Below are positions 16,331 through 24,562 of a DNA stretch of 38,455 bases, one piece after another. How positions within the stretch are numbered: the stretch's first letter is position 1; every line of letters begins with the position of its first letter. Both the position numbers and the translations under genes were made by a program. The stretch comes from Pelotomaculum sp. (GTDB taxonomy: Bacteria > Bacillota > Desulfotomaculia > Desulfotomaculales > Pelotomaculaceae): assembly GCA_018435055.1 (NCBI GenBank), contig JAHDOA010000014.1:1-38455 (forward strand), read 5' to 3'. The notes beneath the pieces are model-generated. The model saw only the letters and a list, made by a program, of their open reading frames with translations, had not been told where the DNA came from and ran no database searches.

Positions 16331-16370
16331 ACCCGGATGCTGTGTACTCCAGCGCCGGGTATTTTTTTTT
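16331..16370 (+). terminator. Rho-independent terminator of hydCBA
   Basis: ACCCGG (16331-16336), extended by TGCTG/CAGC pairs, folds with CCGGGT (16355-16360). A run of nine T follows at 16362-16370. Confidence 0.9.
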
Positions 16371-16380
16371 GAAAAAACAA

Positions 16381-16409
16381 TTGCCCTGTAAAATTGACTA
16401 TGTTAAAAT
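16381..16409 (+). promoter_or_regulatory. Promoter of a candidate small RNA or leader
   Basis: TTGCCC (16381-16386), a 17-bp spacer and TAAAAT (16404-16409). It lies just after the hydCBA terminator and before the two structured elements that precede the pantothenate genes. Confidence 0.5.
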
Positions 16410-16415
16410 ATAACC

Positions 16416-16566
16416 GAAAAAGGGTGGTATCCGTGTGGAACCGCACCTAATTTGTTGCTTTTTGAAGTTTTTAGCGATTTTTTAACCGCTTGGAGCCGGG
16501 CCGGACCGAGACGGAGGTTAGATACTTACGCCTTTCGGGCTGTCCCGGAAGGCTTTTTGTTTGTTT
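16416..16566 (+). ncRNA. Candidate structured RNA or attenuator with intrinsic terminator
   Basis: A transcript from the promoter at 16381 would begin near here, in a 423-nt stretch without a gene. It contains a hairpin GGTATCC / GGAACC with a GTGT loop (about 16427-16443). A nested structure follows at about 16485-16519, where AACC pairs with GGTT and, inside it, CTTGG pairs with CCGAG. The element ends in the terminator stem GCCTTTCGGG (16530-16539) / CCCGGAAGGC (16544-16553) followed by T5GTTTG. It could be a free small RNA or the regulatory leader of the DUF2520-panB operon. I do not recognise a known riboswitch class. Confidence 0.45.
16530..16566 (+). terminator. Intrinsic terminator upstream of the pan operon
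   Basis: A 10-bp stem with one G-U pair, CTGT loop and TTTTTGTTTGTTTT tail. It lies 170 nt before the DUF2520 start, so it either ends a separate small RNA or works as an attenuator. Confidence 0.8.
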
Positions 16567-16596
16567 TGGGAAATTATGCTTTTCGAAATTGTAGAT

Positions 16597-16686
16597 AGGC
16601 GACCTGTGGGTTTACGTTAGCGGCGATATTGAGTCCGGACAATTTTAGGGAGCGAACGGAGCCACGTTGTAAAGCTTCAGGTCGCC
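16597..16686 (+). ncRNA. Candidate structured 5' leader of the DUF2520-panB operon
   Basis: A perfect 9-bp stem GGCGACCTG (16598-16606) / CAGGTCGCC (16678-16686) encloses a 71-nt interior. The interior itself has paired segments: TTTAC with GTAAA close to the outer stem, and ATTG with CAAT around a self-complementary GTCCGGAC. A closing stem with multi-part interior is typical of cis-regulatory RNAs. No terminator follows, so translational control of the gene at 16738 would be the likely mode. The class is not recognised. Confidence 0.45.
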
Positions 16687-16737
16687 GCGGGCGAATTTGT
16701 TTTTTACCCCTGACACCAGGCGAGGGAGATAATGTCC

Positions 16738-17619
16738 ATGTCTAAACCTAAAATCGCGGTTGTTGGGGCTGGAAAGGTTGGTTCCGCCCTGGCGTTCCTT
16801 TTAAACCGGCGGGGTTACCCGGTAGCCGGGGTGGCCAGCAGAAGCATTAATTCAGCCAGGCGCGTGGCTGAAGAATTAAAAGTGCCCGCTGCCGTTAAAC
16901 CGGAGGAAGTAACCACCGGCGCGGATGTGGTCTTTATTACTACCCCGGACCGCGTGATTGCGGATGTTGCGGAAAGGATCACCGCACGGGGCGGTTTCAA
17001 GCCCGGTCAGGTGGTTTTTCATACCAGCGGGGCCCATTCAGCCGATGAGGTGGGCTTTGTACGCCGCGCTGGCGCGCTGGCCGCCTCACTGCATCCCCTC
17101 CAGTCTTTTGCCGACATCAAGATGGCCATGGAAAACCTGCCCGGTTCATATTTTGCCCTGGAAGGGGATCCCGAGGCGCTTCCCCTGGCCGAACAGATTG
17201 TCAAAGATCTGGGTGGTAAAAGTTTCTCTATAGCCGCTGCGGACAAGCCTCTGTATCATGCGGCTGCCTGTGTCGCTTCAAACTACCTGGTTTCTTTGAT
17301 GCATTTGGCGACGGGGCTTTATAGCCGTTTCGGCCTTACCCGGGCAGAATCCTTTGAAGCGTTATTACCCCTGATCATGGGCACAATAAAAAATATCAGC
17401 CAGGTGGGACCGGCGCATGCTCTGACCGGCCCTGTAGCCAGGGCTGACGGTCCGACCCTGGAAAGTCACCTGCAGGTTTTAAAAGACGTAGGCGGGCAGG
17501 AACTTGATTTATACAGCAGGCTGGGACTCTACACTGTCGGAGTAGCCCTGGAAAAAGGCGGCATCAGCGCCGAAGAGGCGAAAAAACTAGACGACATATT
17601 CAGGGAGGGTTTTTTATGA
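16738..17619 (+). CDS. Rossmann-fold dehydrogenase with DUF2520 domain (possible ketopantoate reductase substitute)
   Basis: This 293-residue protein has an N-terminal NAD(P)-binding motif (VVGAGKVGSALAF) and a C-terminal helical DUF2520-type domain. It is related to F420-dependent NADP reductase and 6-phosphogluconate-type dehydrogenases. Two in-frame ATGs lie at 16732 and 16738; the second sits 9 nt from GAGGGAG and is preferred. It overlaps panB by 4 nt (ATGA), so the two are coupled. No classical panE is seen in the window, so it may supply ketopantoate reductase activity. That function is an inference from position; the family itself has no settled role known to me. Confidence 0.8.
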   Translation: MSKPKIAVVGAGKVGSALAFLLNRRGYPVAGVASRSINSARRVAEELKVPAAVKPEEVTTGADVVFITTPDRVIADVAERITARGGFKPGQVVFHTSGAHSADEVGFVRRAGALAASLHPLQSFADIKMAMENLPGSYFALEGDPEALPLAEQIVKDLGGKSFSIAAADKPLYHAAACVASNYLVSLMHLATGLYSRFGLTRAESFEALLPLIMGTIKNISQVGPAHALTGPVARADGPTLESHLQVLKDVGGQELDLYSRLGLYTVGVALEKGGISAEEAKKLDDIFREGFL

Positions 17620-18446
17620 GCAAGGTTACCACAGCCACCATAAGACAGATGAAAAGTGAAGGGAAACCGATCACCATGCTCACGGCCTATGATTACTCAA
17701 TGGCCAAACTCGTGGACGACGCGGGCATCGATATGATCCTGGTGGGCGATTCACTGGCCAACGTAATGCTGGGCTATGATTCCACCCTGCCGGTGACCAT
17801 GGACGAAATGGTCCATCACGTCAAGGCGGTCTGCCGGGGCGCAGTCCGGGCCATGGTGGTGGCGGATCTGCCGTTTATGTCCTACCAGGTTTCTGTAAAG
17901 GAAGCCCTGCGCAATTCGGGGCGGTTACTCAAGGAAACTACCGCATCGGCGGTTAAGCTGGAAGGCGGAGTGGAGATTGCCGATAGTGTCCGCGCCATAG
18001 TGAACGCGGGGATACCGGTGGTCGGGCACCTGGGGCTGACTCCCCAGTCAGTCCACCAGATGGGTGGCTACAAGGTGCAGGGCAAAGATGAATCCGCGGC
18101 GAAAAAACTTATTTCCGACGCCAGGGCTATAGAAGAGGCCGGAGCATTTTGCCTGGTCCTGGAATGTGTGCCCACGCCGCTGGCCAAGCTGATAACCGAG
18201 TCCCTGGGTATACCGACCATAGGCATCGGGGCGGGCCCGCACTGTGACGGCCAGGTGCTGGTAATCCACGATATGCTGGGACTATACCCCCGTTCATCAC
18301 CGAAATTCGTAAAAAAATACGTCAATCTGCACGAGCATATGGACGCCGCGCTGAAGCAGTACAGGGAGGAGGTAACGGCAGGGACCTTCCCCGGACCCGA
18401 GCACAGCTTCGGGATGTCTGAGGAAGTGCTGAAGAAACTGTATTAA
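17616..18446 (+). CDS. panB: 3-methyl-2-oxobutanoate hydroxymethyltransferase
   Basis: This 276-residue protein is of normal family length. It transfers a hydroxymethyl group from methylene-tetrahydrofolate to ketoisovalerate, the first step of pantoate synthesis. The Mg-binding and active residues are intact: Asp45 in VGDSL, Asp84 in ADLPF, Glu116 in KLEGG, and Glu in VLECVP. GGGAGGG lies seven bases before ATG 17616, which overlaps the stop of the DUF2520 gene. It is separated from panC by a methyltransferase gene and repeat sequence. Confidence 0.96.
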   Translation: MSKVTTATIRQMKSEGKPITMLTAYDYSMAKLVDDAGIDMILVGDSLANVMLGYDSTLPVTMDEMVHHVKAVCRGAVRAMVVADLPFMSYQVSVKEALRNSGRLLKETTASAVKLEGGVEIADSVRAIVNAGIPVVGHLGLTPQSVHQMGGYKVQGKDESAAKKLISDARAIEEAGAFCLVLECVPTPLAKLITESLGIPTIGIGAGPHCDGQVLVIHDMLGLYPRSSPKFVKKYVNLHEHMDAALKQYREEVTAGTFPGPEHSFGMSEEVLKKLY

Positions 18447-18499
18447 TTAAAGGCGGTTCTCTGTTTCTGCGACGTTGTATCGTTGTATGATACTAGACA

Positions 18500-18589
18500 G
18501 CGGAATGGGGACACACCTCCCTTATGGGTATTCCTTTGGGGTCGAGGTATGTCCCCGATCGCGGAATGGGGACACACCTCCCTATGGGT
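18500..18589 (+). repeat. Paired GGGGACACACC direct repeats
   Basis: GCGGAATGGGGACACACCTC begins at 18500 and again at 18561; each copy continues for 29-30 nt through CCCT(T)ATGGGT. Between them GGTATGTCCCC forms an inverted match to GGGGACACACC. Shorter GGGGACA pieces occur after the methyltransferase gene (19369-19375) and after panC (20357-20363). This looks like an interspersed repeat rather than part of a gene. Confidence 0.75.
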
Positions 18590-18636
18590 TGAATTAATTG
18601 TAGTATATTGTAAGGGGGGAACCATCAAAGTCTGAT

Positions 18637-19365
18637 ATGGATTATGACATATGGAAAGCAACGGAACTTACTGAGAAATATCTCTCCGGTGTTCGGGGAG
18701 CGATTCCTTTGGCTAAGGAACAGATTGAGCTAATGCTTAGGATTATTGATGCTTGTAATATCAAAGTCGAAAGGATTCTAGACCTTGGATGTGGAGATGG
18801 AATTCTGGCAGCTTCTATTTTGCAGAAATATACAGACGCTTCAGGAGTGTTGCTGGATATTTCCGAACCGATGATTCAGGTTGCTAAAAATAAACTTGTA
18901 AAGTACAAGGAGCACTTTGACTTCGTTCTTTTTGATTTCGGCGAAAGTCGATGGGCTGAAAGGGTAAAAGCCAAAGGCCCGTTCAGTGTCATTATTTCAG
19001 GGTTTTCAATCCATCATCAAACTGATGAAAGAAAACAGAAACTTTATTCAGAAATCTTTAATTTATTAATACCTGGAGGATTATTTTTAAATCTGGAGAA
19101 TGTATCTTCTTCCACTAAATGGGTAAGTTCCTTATTTGACGAGTATTTTATTGATTCTTTGTATAATATGCATCTTCTAAATGGTGACGGAATAACAAGG
19201 CAAGGAGTGTCTGAGGAGTGGTATCACAGAGAAGATATAGAAGTAAATAAACTGGCGCCAGTTGAAAAACAATGCGAATGGTTACGCGAAATAGGATTTT
19301 GTGATGTTGACTGTTATTTTAAGGTATTCGAAATCGCGTTGTTTGGCGGGAGGAAACCAAGATAA
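18637..19365 (+). CDS. Class I SAM-dependent methyltransferase
   Basis: This 242-residue protein has the SAM-binding motif LDLGCGDG (about 48-55) and the later motifs FDFVLFDFGE and FSVIISGFSIHH, typical of Methyltransf_12/25-like enzymes. The substrate cannot be told. Its ribosome site is unusual: GGGGGGA at 18613-18619 lies 17 nt before the ATG. Base composition is visibly more AT-rich than panB and panC, it splits an otherwise natural panB-panC order, and GGGGACA repeats lie on both sides. These point to insertion by transfer. It is unlikely to act in pantothenate synthesis. Confidence 0.85.
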   Translation: MDYDIWKATELTEKYLSGVRGAIPLAKEQIELMLRIIDACNIKVERILDLGCGDGILAASILQKYTDASGVLLDISEPMIQVAKNKLVKYKEHFDFVLFDFGESRWAERVKAKGPFSVIISGFSIHHQTDERKQKLYSEIFNLLIPGGLFLNLENVSSSTKWVSSLFDEYFIDSLYNMHLLNGDGITRQGVSEEWYHREDIEVNKLAPVEKQCEWLREIGFCDVDCYFKVFEIALFGGRKPR

Positions 19366-19508
19366 GCGGGGACAATTCTCTTTAATCTTAGTTCAAACGC
19401 TATTTAAAATAGTGGTTCCTATTATACTAATTTTTGTCAATTGCAATATCGACATTCTAATAAATCCTGAAAATCTTATTAATCATGTTGAAATTCCTTG
19501 GAGGTATT

Positions 19509-20351
19509 ATGTTAATTTTCCACACGATCGCGGAAATCCGGGAATTCGTCCGGCAGGCCAGGGTCAAAGGGTACAGTATTGGTCTTGTGCCAACCATGGG
19601 CTACCTGCACGAAGGGCATCTTACATTGATGCGCCAGGCCAAAAAACAATGCGACACTGTTATTATCAGCATCTTTGTAAACCCCACTCAGTTCGGCCCG
19701 GGAGAAGACCTGGCCAGCTACCCGCGGGACCTGGACAGGGACGCGGCAATGGCTGAAGGGGTGGGGGTGGACGCTATATTCAACCCGGCAGCTGAGGAGA
19801 TATACCCATCCGGATACAGCACTTACATCGATGTGGAACAACGCATCACGGAAAAGCTGTGCGGAGCGTCCCGGCCGGGCCATTTCCGGGGTGTGGCGAC
19901 GGTGGTGGCCAAGCTGTTTAATATAGTAAAGCCGGACTACGCGTATTTTGGGCAGAAGGACGCCCAGCAGGTTCTGGTAATAAAACGGATGATCGCTGAC
20001 TTGAACATGGAGGTGGGAGTTGTTACTGTGCCTACCGTGCGGGAGCATGACGGCCTGGCCATGAGTTCACGTAACGTTTACCTGGACCCTGAGCAGCGGC
20101 AGGCCGCCCTTAGTCTCTCCAGCAGTTTAAACAGGGCGGCGGCGGAGGTCAGGGCGGGAGAACGGGACGCCGCGAAAATACGGCAATTGGTTATTGACTT
20201 AATTAAAGCCGAGCCACTCGCCAGGATAGATTACGTGGAAATTTACAGCTATCCGGACCTTGAGCCGGTGGAGTTCATTAAAGGACAGGCGCTGCTGGCC
20301 CTGGCAGTGAAATTTGGTAGGGCGCGGTTAATTGACAACATAATACTCTAA
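19509..20351 (+). CDS. panC: Pantoate-beta-alanine ligase (pantothenate synthetase)
   Basis: This 280-residue protein joins pantoate and beta-alanine using ATP. The HxGH-type nucleotide motif LHEGHL (His34, His37), the GQKDAQQ segment and MSSRN (185-189, the KMSKS equivalent) are present. The open frame has an ATG at 19485 without a ribosome site; ATG 19509 follows GGAGG and gives the normal N-terminus ([13 protein letters not shown]). A possible promoter (TTGTCA, 18 bp, TAATAA near 19434-19463) lies in the AT-rich gap after the methyltransferase gene, so panC may be transcribed independently of panB. Confidence 0.95.
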   Translation: MLIFHTIAEIREFVRQARVKGYSIGLVPTMGYLHEGHLTLMRQAKKQCDTVIISIFVNPTQFGPGEDLASYPRDLDRDAAMAEGVGVDAIFNPAAEEIYPSGYSTYIDVEQRITEKLCGASRPGHFRGVATVVAKLFNIVKPDYAYFGQKDAQQVLVIKRMIADLNMEVGVVTVPTVREHDGLAMSSRNVYLDPEQRQAALSLSSSLNRAAAEVRAGERDAAKIRQLVIDLIKAEPLARIDYVEIYSYPDLEPVEFIKGQALLALAVKFGRARLIDNIIL

Positions 20352-20415
20352 GAAATGGGGACAAAACGAAAGCGGAACGTCTCCGACAGAGATAATCAGT
20401 GTGGGGGAGAGGGCT

Positions 20416-20799
20416 ATGTTTCTGACAATGTTTAAATCAAAAATTCACCGGGCTACGGTGACCGGGGCCAACCTGAACTATATGGGCAGTATCACTATAG
20501 ATGAGGCTCTAATGGAGGCCGCCGGCATTATGCCCAATGAAAAGGTGCAGGTTGTCAACAATAACAACGGCGCCCGTTTTGAAACATATGTGATTAAAGG
20601 GACCCGCGACTCGGGTGTAATCTGCCTGAACGGGGCCGCTGCCCGCCTGGCGCAGCCCGGAGACGTGGTAATTATAATTTCTTACGCCATTATGGATTGC
20701 CGCGAGGCGAAATCGTACAGACCGGCAATTGTAATGGTCGACGACCAGAACAAAATAACTGTAATTAAGCAGGGGGAAGTCCACGGCGATATGGGCTAA
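20416..20799 (+). CDS. panD: Aspartate 1-decarboxylase proenzyme
   Basis: This 127-residue protein makes beta-alanine from aspartate for pantothenate. It self-cleaves between Gly24 and Ser25 ([10 protein letters not shown]) to give the pyruvoyl cofactor; both residues and the N-terminal [10 protein letters not shown] block are intact. The frame opens at GTG 20401, but ATG 20416 behind GGGGGAGAGGG gives the family N-terminus. It follows panC by 64 nt and precedes nadB by 54 nt. Both PanD and NadB draw on aspartate. Confidence 0.96.
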   Translation: MFLTMFKSKIHRATVTGANLNYMGSITIDEALMEAAGIMPNEKVQVVNNNNGARFETYVIKGTRDSGVICLNGAAARLAQPGDVVIIISYAIMDCREAKSYRPAIVMVDDQNKITVIKQGEVHGDMG

Positions 20800-20853
20800 G
20801 AAGCCACATGTTACCAAAATAATGCTAAGCGCCGGTATAAAGGAGGAGTTTAT

Positions 20854-22437
20854 TTGCCGGACAATTATATGGTAAATTTCGATACACGGGAGCTGCCCCA
20901 GGTAGAAGAGGAATATATCATTCTGGGCAGCGGCATTGCGGGCTTATATACAGCCCTCTCGGCTTCCCAGGCGGGCAGCTCGGTAACGGTCCTAACTAAA
21001 CAGACCATGATGGATACCGGCACGGATAAAGCCCAGGGCGGGATCGCCGCCGCGCTCGGGGACGCTGATTCACCGGCGCTGCACAGACAGGATACTCTTG
21101 TGGCCGGGGCCGGGTTGTGCGACTCGGAGGCTGTGGCGGCGCTGGTCAGTGAAGGGCCTGACAGGGTCAGGGAGTTGATTAGCCTGGGCGCTATCTTTGA
21201 CCGGGACAGCCAGGGTCTCGCCCTGACTATGGAGGGAGCGCACAGCCAGAGGCGTATTCTACATGCCAGCGGTGACGCTACCGGGGCGGAGATCCAGCGG
21301 GTTCTCACCCAGCGTGTGCGGGAAGACAACCGGATTAAGGTGCTGGAAAACCACTATGTTGTAGACCTGCTGGTGCGGGAAAACATCTGTTATGGCGTAC
21401 TGGCCTATGACAGGCAAAACAAAGAATACAAGGTGTTTCGAGGGAAAGTGACTGTCCTGGCCACAGGCGGGTTAGGCCGCATTTTTGAACACAACACCAA
21501 CCCCGAGGTAGCTACCGGTAACGGCATAGCCATCGCCTTCAGGGCCGGCGCTGAGGTCATGGACATGGAATTCATCCAGTTCCACCCGACAGTATTGAAC
21601 CTGCCCGGCGCCCCTCGCTTTCTAATTTCCGAGGCTGTGCGCGGTGAAGGCGCTTACCTGCGCAATATCCAGGGCCAGCGTTTTATGCAGCGCTATCATG
21701 ACCTGGCGGAGCTTGCGCCCAGAGACATAGTAGTGCGCGCTATTTTAAAAGAAATGGCGGCGACTAACTCCAACATGGTGTTTTTGGACTTGACCCATCT
21801 CGACCCGGAGCTGGTAAAATTGCGCTTTCCCAATATCATGAAGACCTGTGCGGAATACCAACTGGACATCACTGTTGATCGTATTCCAATAGCGCCTGCC
21901 GCCCACTACATGATGGGCGGGGTTAAAATTAACCTGGTGGGGGAAACAAGCATCAGGGGGCTTTATGCCTGCGGCGAGGTTTCCTGCCCCGGCGTGCACG
22001 GCGCCAACCGGCTGGCCAGCAACTCCCTTTTGGACGGATTGGTTTTTGGCGGGCGGATAGTAGAAGAAACCAGACATTTTCTGAAGGATTACCATCCCCG
22101 CAACCTGGAATTTGCCTGTGACTGGCTGCTTGAACCGGCAAAAACAGACTACGCGGCCTTGCGCAAAAAGCTGGAAGTGCTGATGGGCGAAAAAGTGGGA
22201 CCGGTGCGCAGCAGTGAAGGGATGAGAGAAGCCCTGGAGTTTTTCGACAAATGGAGCTATCTCAAGCGGCACAGGGCGGATAACGCTGAGCAGATGGAAG
22301 TAAAAAACATGCTCCAGGTAGGAGAGTTGGTGGCTGAAGCGGCCCTGGCCCGCAGGGAAAGCCGTGGCGGGCACTACCGGGTTGACTGCCCGGATACGTA
22401 CCAGCGCTGGCAGAAGCATATTATATTCAGGCGTTAG
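20854..22437 (+). CDS. nadB: L-aspartate oxidase
   Basis: This 527-residue flavoprotein oxidises L-aspartate to iminoaspartate, the first step of de novo NAD synthesis. It has the FAD-binding GSGIAGLYTA (25-34), the ATGGLGR segment, PTVL/EAVRGEG substrate loop and GEVSCPGVHGANRLASNSLL near the C-terminal half, as in NadB and fumarate reductase flavoproteins. In an anaerobe fumarate rather than oxygen would be the acceptor (family knowledge). It starts at TTG 20854 after AAAGGAGGAG. The partner nadA is not in this window, while nadC is 3.6 kb downstream. Confidence 0.94.
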   Translation: MPDNYMVNFDTRELPQVEEEYIILGSGIAGLYTALSASQAGSSVTVLTKQTMMDTGTDKAQGGIAAALGDADSPALHRQDTLVAGAGLCDSEAVAALVSEGPDRVRELISLGAIFDRDSQGLALTMEGAHSQRRILHASGDATGAEIQRVLTQRVREDNRIKVLENHYVVDLLVRENICYGVLAYDRQNKEYKVFRGKVTVLATGGLGRIFEHNTNPEVATGNGIAIAFRAGAEVMDMEFIQFHPTVLNLPGAPRFLISEAVRGEGAYLRNIQGQRFMQRYHDLAELAPRDIVVRAILKEMAATNSNMVFLDLTHLDPELVKLRFPNIMKTCAEYQLDITVDRIPIAPAAHYMMGGVKINLVGETSIRGLYACGEVSCPGVHGANRLASNSLLDGLVFGGRIVEETRHFLKDYHPRNLEFACDWLLEPAKTDYAALRKKLEVLMGEKVGPVRSSEGMREALEFFDKWSYLKRHRADNAEQMEVKNMLQVGELVAEAALARRESRGGHYRVDCPDTYQRWQKHIIFRR

Positions 22438-22483
22438 ATACAAGGAAGAATATACACTGGCCATTCAGGGCATGTAATATCAA

Positions 22484-22511
22484 AACGGGTTTTCAGGCCC
22501 GTTATTTTATT
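22484..22511 (+). terminator. Weak intrinsic terminator after nadB
   Basis: AACGGG (22484-22489) pairs with CCCGTT (22498-22503), followed by ATTTTATT. The stem is short but well placed between nadB and the next gene. Confidence 0.6.
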
Positions 22512-22535
22512 AGCACAATGAGATTGGGGCCGGAT

Positions 22536-23699
22536 ATGAGTAAAATCACATTGATCGCCACAGCGACTTTTGGCCTTGAGGCTGTCGTGGCCAGAGAAGT
22601 CAGAGGGCTTGGCTACCAGGATCTAATGGTGGAAGACGCCAGAGTTACTTTTGCGGGGGACGAGGCGGCAGTATGCAGGGCGAACCTGTGGCTGCGCACG
22701 GCAGACCGCGTTTTATTGAAAATGGGTGAGTTCAAGGCGCTGACATTTGATGAGCTTTTTGAAAAAACCAGAGCCCTGCCCTGGCCGGATTGGTTGCCCG
22801 AAAACGCCGCCTTTCCGGTTAACGGCAAATCAGTCAAATCACAGCTGCACAGTGTGCCGGACTGCCAGGCCATCGTTAAAAAAGCCGTTGTGGAAAAAAT
22901 GAAACAGAAGTATAAAAGGGACTGGTTTCAGGAAAACGGACCACAGTACACCATTGAAGTAGCCCTGCTCAAGGATATGGCTACCCTGACCATCGATACC
23001 AGCGGCGCGGGGCTGCATAAACGGGGCTACCGCAAGTTGGGCAGCCAGGCGCCGCTAAAAGAAACGCTTGCTGCCGCTATGGTCCTGCTCAGCCGCTGGC
23101 GTCCGGAACAGGCTCTGATCGACCCTTTTTGCGGGTCGGGAACGATCCCGATTGAGGCGGCGCTGATCGGCACGAATATGGCTCCCGGTTTGAACCGGTC
23201 TTTTGCCGCGGAAAAATGGCCGGTTATTCCCAAATCCCTCTGGCATAAAGCCAGGGAGGAAGCCAAGAGTTTTGCTGATTACGCCCAGCCCCTCCATGTT
23301 ATGGGTTCGGATATAGACGGCGCCGTGTTGGGTCTGGCCCGCTATCATGCCAGGCAGGCCGGGGTAGCGGAAAAGGTGTTTTTTCAGAAGCTCCCTGCGG
23401 CCGGGATTCGCTCCAGGCGCAAGTATGGTTATATCATCTGCAACCCTCCCTACGGGGAACGCCTTGGCGATATAAAACAGGCAGAGGAACTGTACAGGGA
23501 GATGGGGAAGGCTTTCAAATCTCTCGATACCTGGTCATATTACATACTTGCCGCCCACCCTAATTTTGAGCGTCTCTTCGGCAGAAAACCGGACCGGAAA
23601 AGAAAGCTGTACAACGGGCGGCTGCAGTGCAATTACTACCAATACTATGGTCCTCGCCCGCCTCGCAGGATGGAACCGTTTGAAAAAACAACTTTGTAA
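22536..23699 (+). CDS. THUMP-domain class I rRNA methyltransferase (RlmL/YpsC-like)
   Basis: This 387-residue protein has an N-terminal ferredoxin-like/THUMP region (about 1-155) and a UPF0020-type methyltransferase domain. The latter carries DPFCGSGTIPIEAA (SAM site) and the NPPYGERLG catalytic motif of N-methylating enzymes. Homologues modify a guanine N2 of 23S rRNA. ATG 22536 is preferred over 22518 because GGGG lies 7 nt before it and the upstream ATG has no ribosome site. The C-terminal 20 residues are basic and proline-rich. Confidence 0.9.
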   Translation: MSKITLIATATFGLEAVVAREVRGLGYQDLMVEDARVTFAGDEAAVCRANLWLRTADRVLLKMGEFKALTFDELFEKTRALPWPDWLPENAAFPVNGKSVKSQLHSVPDCQAIVKKAVVEKMKQKYKRDWFQENGPQYTIEVALLKDMATLTIDTSGAGLHKRGYRKLGSQAPLKETLAAAMVLLSRWRPEQALIDPFCGSGTIPIEAALIGTNMAPGLNRSFAAEKWPVIPKSLWHKAREEAKSFADYAQPLHVMGSDIDGAVLGLARYHARQAGVAEKVFFQKLPAAGIRSRRKYGYIICNPPYGERLGDIKQAEELYREMGKAFKSLDTWSYYILAAHPNFERLFGRKPDRKRKLYNGRLQCNYYQYYGPRPPRRMEPFEKTTL

Positions 23700-23726
23700 C
23701 ACTCGCCGGGGGAGCCCTTTCACGCG

Positions 23727-23939
23727 CTATTTCCTGCCGGACAGTATGCTCGCGGCCCTGGCCAGGTCCGGCTGTCTGACCATCAGCCTTAATCCTCCCA
23801 GGGCAAAGGGCGTATATACCACAACCGCAGAACGTTCGTCAAACAGGTGGACCTCTATGCCCTCGTTTTCCAACAGTCCTTTGGCCAGGTAAGCCTCATT
23901 GACATCAAGAAAAGCAGCGACCTTCACCAGTTTTTCCAC
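23727..23939 (-). CDS. DUF2007-type small protein (putative signal-transducing)
   Basis: This is a protein of about 70 residues with a compact alpha/beta fold pattern: VKVAAFLDVNEAYLAKGLLENEG, then LFDERSAVV and GGLRLMVRQPDLARAASIL. It matches the DUF2007 family, small ferredoxin-like domains related to PII-type proteins and of unknown function. A GTG start at 23939 follows AGGGGAAGGG; a TTG at 23957 would add six residues. It is the only reverse-strand gene between 8 kb and the right end of the window. Confidence 0.75.
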   Translation of the reverse strand: MEKLVKVAAFLDVNEAYLAKGLLENEGIEVHLFDERSAVVVYTPFALGGLRLMVRQPDLARAASILSGRK

Positions 23940-24127
23940 TTTCCCTTCCCCTTTCAAGTTTTTCGGCAGGTATGTGTTGAAATCCCGAATTTAATTTTAA
24001 TGCTGTTCAATTTTACTAAAACTATGAAACATTTGAATAATTTATTTTACTTTTTACCGCATTAAGGTTAAAATAAAATATAAGCTCAATAAACAGGTTT
24101 TGTTCATTTATCCTTCTCAGCCGCTAA

Positions 24128-24164
24128 AATGGTGATGGAGATCAATGATAAGTGAATCACCATT
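24128..24164 (+). promoter_or_regulatory. Inverted repeat in the leader of the zinc-ribbon gene
   Basis: AATGGTGA (24128-24135) and TCACCATT (24157-24164) are perfect 8-bp arms with a 21-nt loop, ending 29 nt before the GTG start. No T-run follows. It may be an operator or a 5'-UTR structure; the rest of 23958-24193 is AT-rich and shows no gene. Confidence 0.4.
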
Positions 24165-24193
24165 GAGCAAATAATTTTGAGGAGGATTTCTTC

Positions 24194-24502
24194 GTGTATC
24201 AAGACAAAACCCTGAACTGCCGTGACTGTGGCTTGGATTTTGTTTTCACAGCATCCGAGCAGGAGTTCTATGCTGAAAAGGGCTTTACCAACGAGCCGGG
24301 TCGCTGTCCCCAGTGCAGGGCCGCACGCAAGCAGAGAAACAGCAGAGAAGGAGGCTTTGGCGGCCGGGGAACCCGTCCCCCGCGCGAAATGCACCCGGCA
24401 GTCTGTGCCAGCTGTGGTGTAGATACGGAAGTGCCTTTTAAGCCCAGTGGAGATCGCCCGGTATATTGTTTTGAATGTTTTAATAAAAATAGAGGCTATT
24501 AA
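24194..24502 (+). CDS. Small zinc-ribbon protein (two CxxC-CxxC units)
   Basis: This 102-residue protein starts at GTG 24194 after GAGGAGG. There are two zinc-ribbon units: Cys9/12 with Cys38/41 (zf-trcl type, DKTLNCRDCG ... RCPQC), and Cys71/74 with Cys92/95 (AVCASCG ... VYCFEC). They are joined by a Gly/Arg-rich linker (GGFGGRGTRPPRE) that could bind nucleic acid. Such proteins are common in Firmicutes and have no established role. It is monocistronic, with its own terminator. Confidence 0.85.
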   Translation: MYQDKTLNCRDCGLDFVFTASEQEFYAEKGFTNEPGRCPQCRAARKQRNSREGGFGGRGTRPPREMHPAVCASCGVDTEVPFKPSGDRPVYCFECFNKNRGY

Positions 24503-24532
24503 AGGGCAACTTGCAAAAATTATGGATAGGGA

Positions 24533-24562
24533 AACTGTAACATCAATGTTACAGTTTTTTTT
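24533..24562 (+). terminator. Rho-independent terminator after the zinc-ribbon gene
   Basis: AACTGTAACAT (24533-24543) and ATGTTACAGTT (24546-24556) are perfect 11-bp arms, followed by eight T. The remaining 300 bases up to 24863 hold no gene that I can support; they are AT-rich. Confidence 0.9.

Noticed and set aside
16420-16450. T-box-like sequence (GGGTGGTA and TGGAACCGC) before the pan operon
   Set aside because: A T-box needs a Stem I with specifier loop of about 150 nt upstream. Here a promoter and the hydA terminator lie immediately upstream, and the downstream genes are not amino-acid related.
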